From Bacilli bacterium (GTDB taxonomy: Bacteria > Bacillota_I > Bacilli_A > RF39 > UBA660): a DNA stretch of 45,740 bases. Location of the stretch: NCBI GenBank assembly GCA_017541325.1, contig JAFXZI010000014.1, positions 1-45,740 of the forward strand. Reading direction: 5' to 3'. This document shows, in pieces, positions 42,046 through 45,740 of this stretch. Both the position numbers and the translations under genes were made by a program. The first letter of the stretch is position 1, and the number at the start of each line of letters is the position of its first letter. The notes under the pieces are model-generated. The model had not been told where the DNA came from, ran no database searches, and saw only the letters and a program-made list of their open reading frames with translations.

Positions 42046-42074
42046 ATTATAACTACTGAATAGTTAAATTGCAA
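42046..42074 (-). promoter_or_regulatory. Promoter of lon
   Basis: TTGCAA (42069-42074) and TATAAT (42046-42051) with a 17-bp spacer. Confidence 0.75.
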
Positions 42075-42087
42075 GAAAAAAGACAAT

Positions 42088-42118
42088 AAAAAAAGATGCA
42101 AATTACATAGCATCTTTT
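42088..42118 (-). terminator. Terminator of pnp
   Basis: 9-bp stem AAAAGATGC/GCATCTTTT (42091-42099 and 42110-42118), T run on the minus strand, at the end of the pnp gene. Confidence 0.85.
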
Positions 42119-44235
42119 CTTGAAAAATTAAGTTTTCCTTTTTTATCAGTTCCAATAGCTTTTACAAGTATTTCATCTCCTACTTGAACTACGTCTGATA
42201 CTTTTTCAACTCTCTCTTTAGCTAGTTTAGAAATATGTACTAATCCTTCACATCCAGGCCATACTTCAACAAAGCATCCAAAGTCTTCAATTTGTACAAC
42301 TTTTGCAGTATATACTTTACCTTCTTCTACTTCTCTAACTACGTTTTCAATCATTTCACGAGTTTTATCTATTACTTCTTTATCACTATGATAAATTACT
42401 ACTTTACCAAAGTCATCAATTTCTACTTTAACAGCACGAGCATCAGTTACTAATTTAACATCACTTGCTTCACAAATGATCTTAGTAATCATTTCTCCAC
42501 CTTTACCAATAACATCTTTAATTTTTTCAGGTTTAATCATAAACGTTTCCATCTTTGGAGCATATTTAGATACTTCTTTTCTTGGTTCAGGAATTGCACT
42601 TAACATTACATCTAATACTTCCATACGTGCTTTTTTAGCTTGAGCAAGTGCTTCTTTTAATATTTTCTTAGTAATACCTTTTATCTTAATATCCATTTGA
42701 AGTGCACAAATACCATCTTTAGTTCCAGCTACTTTAAAGTCCATATCTCCTAAATGATCTTCCATACCTTGAATATCAGTTAAAACTGTATAATCATCTC
42801 CAGCAGTAATAAGTCCCATAGCAATACCAGCAACTGGTGCTTTAATAGGAACTCCGGCAGCCATAAGTGACATACATCCAGCACAAATAGATGCTTGAGA
42901 ACTACTTCCATTACTTTCTAAGATTTCACTAACTACACGAATTGTATATGGGAACTCATCTTCACTAGGTATTACTTGAGCAAGAGCTTTTTCTCCAAGT
43001 GCACCATGACCTATTTCTCTTCTACCAGGAGAACCATATCTACCAGTTTCTCCAACTGAGAATTGTGGGAAATTATAATGAAGCATAAATCTCTTTTCTT
43101 CATCAAGACTAATTCCATCAAGTAATTGTCCCTCTCCAATAGCACCAAGTGTAGTTACTGATAAACTTTGTGTTTGTCCACGAGTAAATAATGCAGAACC
43201 ATGTACTCTAGGTAATATATCAACTGATGCAGAAAGTGGTCTTATTTCATCCATTTTACGTCCATCAATACGAGTTTTTTCTTTAACTACAATATTTCTA
43301 AAAATATCATATTCTACATCTTCTAAGATTAGTTTAACTTTAGTTATTAATTCTGCAAGTTCTTCTACTTTTAATTTATCTTCGTTTTCAACAGTATACT
43401 TTTCTACTATTTCTTCTTTTATAGCATCAATAGTTTCATATTTTAAAATCTTATCTTCAATTCTTAATGCAGCATCAAGTCTATCTCTACTTAAATCAGT
43501 AATTTCTTCTCTTAGAGAATCTTCAATTTCAAGTTTTTCATATTCCATTTTTTCTTCGCCAATTTCTTTTATAATTTCTTCTTCAAATGAAATAAGTTCT
43601 TTAACTGCATCATGTCCAAACATAAGGGCTTCTAACATATCATCTTCTGATACTTCTTTAGCACTAGATTCAACCATGTTAATAGCGTCTTTAGTACCAG
43701 CAACAGTTAGATCTATATCAGATTTTTCAAGTTGTTCTGGTGTAGGGTTAATAATTAATTCTCCATCTACACGTCCTACTTTAACACCAGCTATTGGTCC
43801 ATCAAAAGGAATTTTACTTATGCTTGTTGCAAGAGACGAACCAAATAAAGCAGTTATTTCTGGTGAACAATCTTGTTCAACAGAAAGTACTGTATTAACT
43901 ATTTGTACTTCATTTCTAAATCCTTCTGGGAATAGTGGTCTCATAGGTCTATCAATCATACGAGCAGCAAGTGTTGCATTGTCAGTTGGTCTTCCTTCTC
44001 TTTTAATAAATCCTCCTGGAATTTTTCCAACAGAATATAATTTTTCTTGATACAATACCATTAATGGGAAGAAATCACTTAGGATATTAGCATTTTTAGA
44101 TACTACTGCAGTTGATAAAACAACTGTATCTCCATATCTAACTAATACCGCTCCATGAGCTTGTTTTGCAAGTTCTCCATGTTCAACAATAAGTTTTCTT
44201 CCTCTAAAATCAAATTCAAATACTTTCTTTTCCAT
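42103..44235 (-). CDS. pnp: Polynucleotide phosphorylase
   Basis: 710 residues, normal length. 3'-to-5' phosphorolytic RNA exonuclease, part of RNA turnover. Two RNase PH domains ([26 protein letters not shown]; then [34 protein letters not shown] and [14 protein letters not shown]), KH domain ([17 protein letters not shown]) and S1 domain ([31 protein letters not shown]). Follows rpsO by 83 bp, with a terminator between; this is the usual rpsO-pnp order. Confidence 0.97.
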   Translation of the reverse strand: MEKKVFEFDFRGRKLIVEHGELAKQAHGAVLVRYGDTVVLSTAVVSKNANILSDFFPLMVLYQEKLYSVGKIPGGFIKREGRPTDNATLAARMIDRPMRPLFPEGFRNEVQIVNTVLSVEQDCSPEITALFGSSLATSISKIPFDGPIAGVKVGRVDGELIINPTPEQLEKSDIDLTVAGTKDAINMVESSAKEVSEDDMLEALMFGHDAVKELISFEEEIIKEIGEEKMEYEKLEIEDSLREEITDLSRDRLDAALRIEDKILKYETIDAIKEEIVEKYTVENEDKLKVEELAELITKVKLILEDVEYDIFRNIVVKEKTRIDGRKMDEIRPLSASVDILPRVHGSALFTRGQTQSLSVTTLGAIGEGQLLDGISLDEEKRFMLHYNFPQFSVGETGRYGSPGRREIGHGALGEKALAQVIPSEDEFPYTIRVVSEILESNGSSSQASICAGCMSLMAAGVPIKAPVAGIAMGLITAGDDYTVLTDIQGMEDHLGDMDFKVAGTKDGICALQMDIKIKGITKKILKEALAQAKKARMEVLDVMLSAIPEPRKEVSKYAPKMETFMIKPEKIKDVIGKGGEMITKIICEASDVKLVTDARAVKVEIDDFGKVVIYHSDKEVIDKTREMIENVVREVEEGKVYTAKVVQIEDFGCFVEVWPGCEGLVHISKLAKERVEKVSDVVQVGDEILVKAIGTDKKGKLNFSRKDAM

Positions 44236-44279
44236 ATATCCTCCAACATTTTAAATTATAACTTAATTAATAGAAAAAT

Positions 44280-44302
44280 AAAAGACACTAAAAACAGTGT
44301 CT
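44280..44302 (-). terminator. Terminator of rpsO
   Basis: 7-bp stem AGACACT/AGTGTCT (44283-44289 and 44296-44302), T-rich tail on the minus strand, between rpsO and pnp. Confidence 0.8.
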
Positions 44303-44318
44303 ACTTTTATTCAATATT

Positions 44319-44588
44319 TTATTTTCTTAATCCTAATTCTTTAATTAATTTACGATATCTATTAATATCATTTTTAACTAAATAATTAAGAAGATTTTTT
44401 CTACGTCCAACTTTCTTTAAAAGTCCACGATTAGAATGATAATCATGTGGATGTTGTTTCATGTGTTCAGTTAAATTGTTAATTTCTTCAGTAAGAATAG
44501 CAACTTGAACTTCAATTGATCCACAGTCTTTTTCATCTTTAGCATATTTTTTAATTAATTTTTGCTTTTCTTCTTTAGTCATTGCCAT
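44319..44588 (-). CDS. rpsO: 30S ribosomal protein S15
   Basis: 89 residues, normal length. Binds 16S rRNA and aids 30S assembly. Contains TGSIEVQ-type [23 protein letters not shown] and [25 protein letters not shown]. The start is the [12 protein letters not shown] after AAGGAGGA; the upstream frame runs through the leader. The leader of about 75 nt could fold for S15 self-control, but I cannot see a defined site. Confidence 0.97.
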   Translation of the reverse strand: MAMTKEEKQKLIKKYAKDEKDCGSIEVQVAILTEEINNLTEHMKQHPHDYHSNRGLLKKVGRRKNLLNYLVKNDINRYRKLIKELGLRK

Positions 44589-44669
44589 AATTATTCCTCC
44601 TTTTTTAATATTCGCTTCATCTGAGTACTTGTCGGAATAAAACATAGTACCAAGAAAAAGTACATTAAT

Positions 44670-44698
44670 AATATAACCTAATTATTTTAATAAAGCAA
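44670..44698 (-). promoter_or_regulatory. Promoter of rpsO
   Basis: TTGCTT (44693-44698) and TATATT (44670-44675) with a 17-bp spacer. Confidence 0.65.
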
Positions 44699-44701
44699 GT
44701 A

Positions 44702-45740
44702 TTATCTATTAAATTCTTCTAATAATCTAGTTGGTACTTGTTTTTCTTGAACTGTTTTAACATCTCTTTTTGAGAATAAGTATTTTTCTTTTTTATTATC
44801 TCTCTTAAATATATAAACTACTTTACTATATGTTGGTGTTCCTCCTGCTTCTCTTGGAGTAACTGTATAAGAATTAAGTACTAATTGAGAACCATTTAAA
44901 ACAACAGAATCAAGTTTATGATATTTACCTTCTGTTGTAGGAATTGTTGAATCTACACATCCTACTTTGTTATAGATTATATATGCATCAACTTTTGAAT
45001 CATAATGTATTCTTTTACAATTATGAACATCGATAGATATATTATCATAAGGAATATCTTCACTATAATACTTATCATATTTTTCTTTTACTTTTTTAGC
45101 ATCTAATGCATATACATTACGACTTCCTAATAATTCATTTAATTCTTCTTGTGTATTTGTAATATTTTTATCTTTATCTAAAGTTAGTGCATCTCCCTCA
45201 ACATAACCACATACTCCACCTTTAGAGTCAACCATCTCTTCTACATCAGAACATTTTATTTTATAATAATCACCACTATTAAATGTTCTAATTACATTAT
45301 TAAGTCTAGTTTTTAAATCATTAGTAATACTTATCATTTCATTTCCAGATTCATCAAATTGGGCAATTTCTGTCCAATAATATTCACCATAGTCTTCTTT
45401 AAATTGCATCCATAAATCTTCTATTTCTTCTTTAGTAATACCTCCTGGTATTTCTACTTTACTAACATCTTTTTCTACTATTTTCTTTCTATTTTCTAAT
45501 TTTTGTTTTTCTTCGGCATTTACAACACCATATTCTTTAGTATCTTTTACTTCAGGTTCTTCTTTCTTCTTTGGTTCTGTTTTCTTACCACTAGTAAGTA
45601 GTAAAATAAAACATACAATTAAAAGTATAATAAAGAAAACTACTCCCGCTATAATTGCAATAAGTTTTATATTTACTTTTTTCTTTGCGACAGGTTCTTT
45701 AAATTCTACATATCGATCTGAATATTGATTTGAATTTACC
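44702..45740 (-). CDS. Membrane-anchored protein, 5' end outside window
   Basis: Frame open to the window edge, 345 residues visible and no start. Residues before the first visible Met belong to it: a short polar piece, FKEPVAKKKVNIK, a membrane helix (LIAIIAGVVFFIILLIVCFILLL), then a Lys/Glu-rich linker (KKTEPKKKEEPEVKD) and a large soluble region. No family is recognised. Single-pass, probably with a small cytoplasmic N-terminus and the rest outside. No terminator is visible at its end, so it may read into rpsO. Confidence 0.75.
   Translation of the reverse strand, partial: VNSNQYSDRYVEFKEPVAKKKVNIKLIAIIAGVVFFIILLIVCFILLLTSGKKTEPKKKEEPEVKDTKEYGVVNAEEKQKLENRKKIVEKDVSKVEIPGGITKEEIEDLWMQFKEDYGEYYWTEIAQFDESGNEMISITNDLKTRLNNVIRTFNSGDYYKIKCSDVEEMVDSKGGVCGYVEGDALTLDKDKNITNTQEELNELLGSRNVYALDAKKVKEKYDKYYSEDIPYDNISIDVHNCKRIHYDSKVDAYIIYNKVGCVDSTIPTTEGKYHKLDSVVLNGSQLVLNSYTVTPREAGGTPTYSKVVYIFKRDNKKEKYLFSKRDVKTVQEKQVPTRLLEEFNR

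Noticed and set aside
44235-44318. Possible extra small gene between rpsO and pnp
   Set aside because: Only a terminator and a -10-like TATAAT are visible; no frame with a ribosome binding site.
30-45740. Mycoplasma-type genetic code (TGA as Trp)
   Set aside because: Trp is TGG throughout and at least one gene ends with TGA; all conserved proteins read correctly with the standard code.

Overview
The window is about 45.7 kb of very AT-rich bacterial chromosome. It looks like a low-GC Bacillota/Mycoplasmatota-type lineage, for example an uncultured gut Bacilli or RF39-like organism. The reasons are strong AGGAGG ribosome binding sites, TTGACA/TATAAT promoters, a T-box leader, an infC-rpmI-rplT operon with an attenuator leader, a MiaB-RicA pair, Cna-B surface proteins and a GH25 lysozyme. 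Trp is TGG and TGA is a stop, so the code is the standard one and not the Mycoplasma code. The GH25 enzyme and an LPXTG-like anchor indicate a walled cell. The lineage is inference; there is no rRNA here to place it.

Layout. 0-2 kb: a secreted Cna-B repeat protein whose reading frame stops in a short GC-rich segment at the window edge. 2-7.1 kb: an MgtA-type Mg2+ ATPase, then an operon of argH plus a freestanding B3/4 tRNA-editing-like protein behind a T-box leader whose specifier reads as AGA (Arg). 7.2-11 kb: elongator tRNA-Met, a membrane protein, a DinG-type helicase and RNase III. 11-13.6 kb (plus strand): a lipoprotein with a ZnuA/TroA-like fold but without the metal-binding histidines, followed by a long coiled-coil membrane protein. 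13.6-19.1 kb: an Ig-like membrane protein, gmk, tsf, rpsB, rplT, rpmI and infC. S2 and L20 both carry the same extra Lys/Glu tail with a Rho_N/SAP-like module, and infC appears to start at ATA.

19.1-25.3 kb: a run of small envelope proteins (DUF1294, YtxH, DUF948-like, DUF308) and a membrane-anchored, apparently dead homologue of cofactor-independent phosphoglycerate mutase, then folD and a YfcE-type phosphoesterase. 25.3-30 kb: an acyl-CoA ligase, rubrerythrin and a three-gene cluster of unknown function. 30-36 kb: an operon miaB-ricA-RNHCP-dxs-GH25 and an ankyrin-like gene with an operator-like palindrome inside its promoter. 36-39 kb: a surface protein with a sorting signal but no signal peptide, a small 48-residue gene, tRNA-Ser and tRNA-Lys, and a Flp-type prepilin divergent from a DUF192 gene. 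39-45.7 kb: an unknown gene overlapping lon, then pnp, rpsO and a membrane protein running off the window.

Most of the window is housekeeping. There is no CRISPR array, phage, transposase or rRNA. The most interesting points are the arginine T-box/argH/B3-4 operon, the two families that kept their fold and lost their active site (iPGM-like and ZnuA-like), and the shared tail on two ribosomal proteins.
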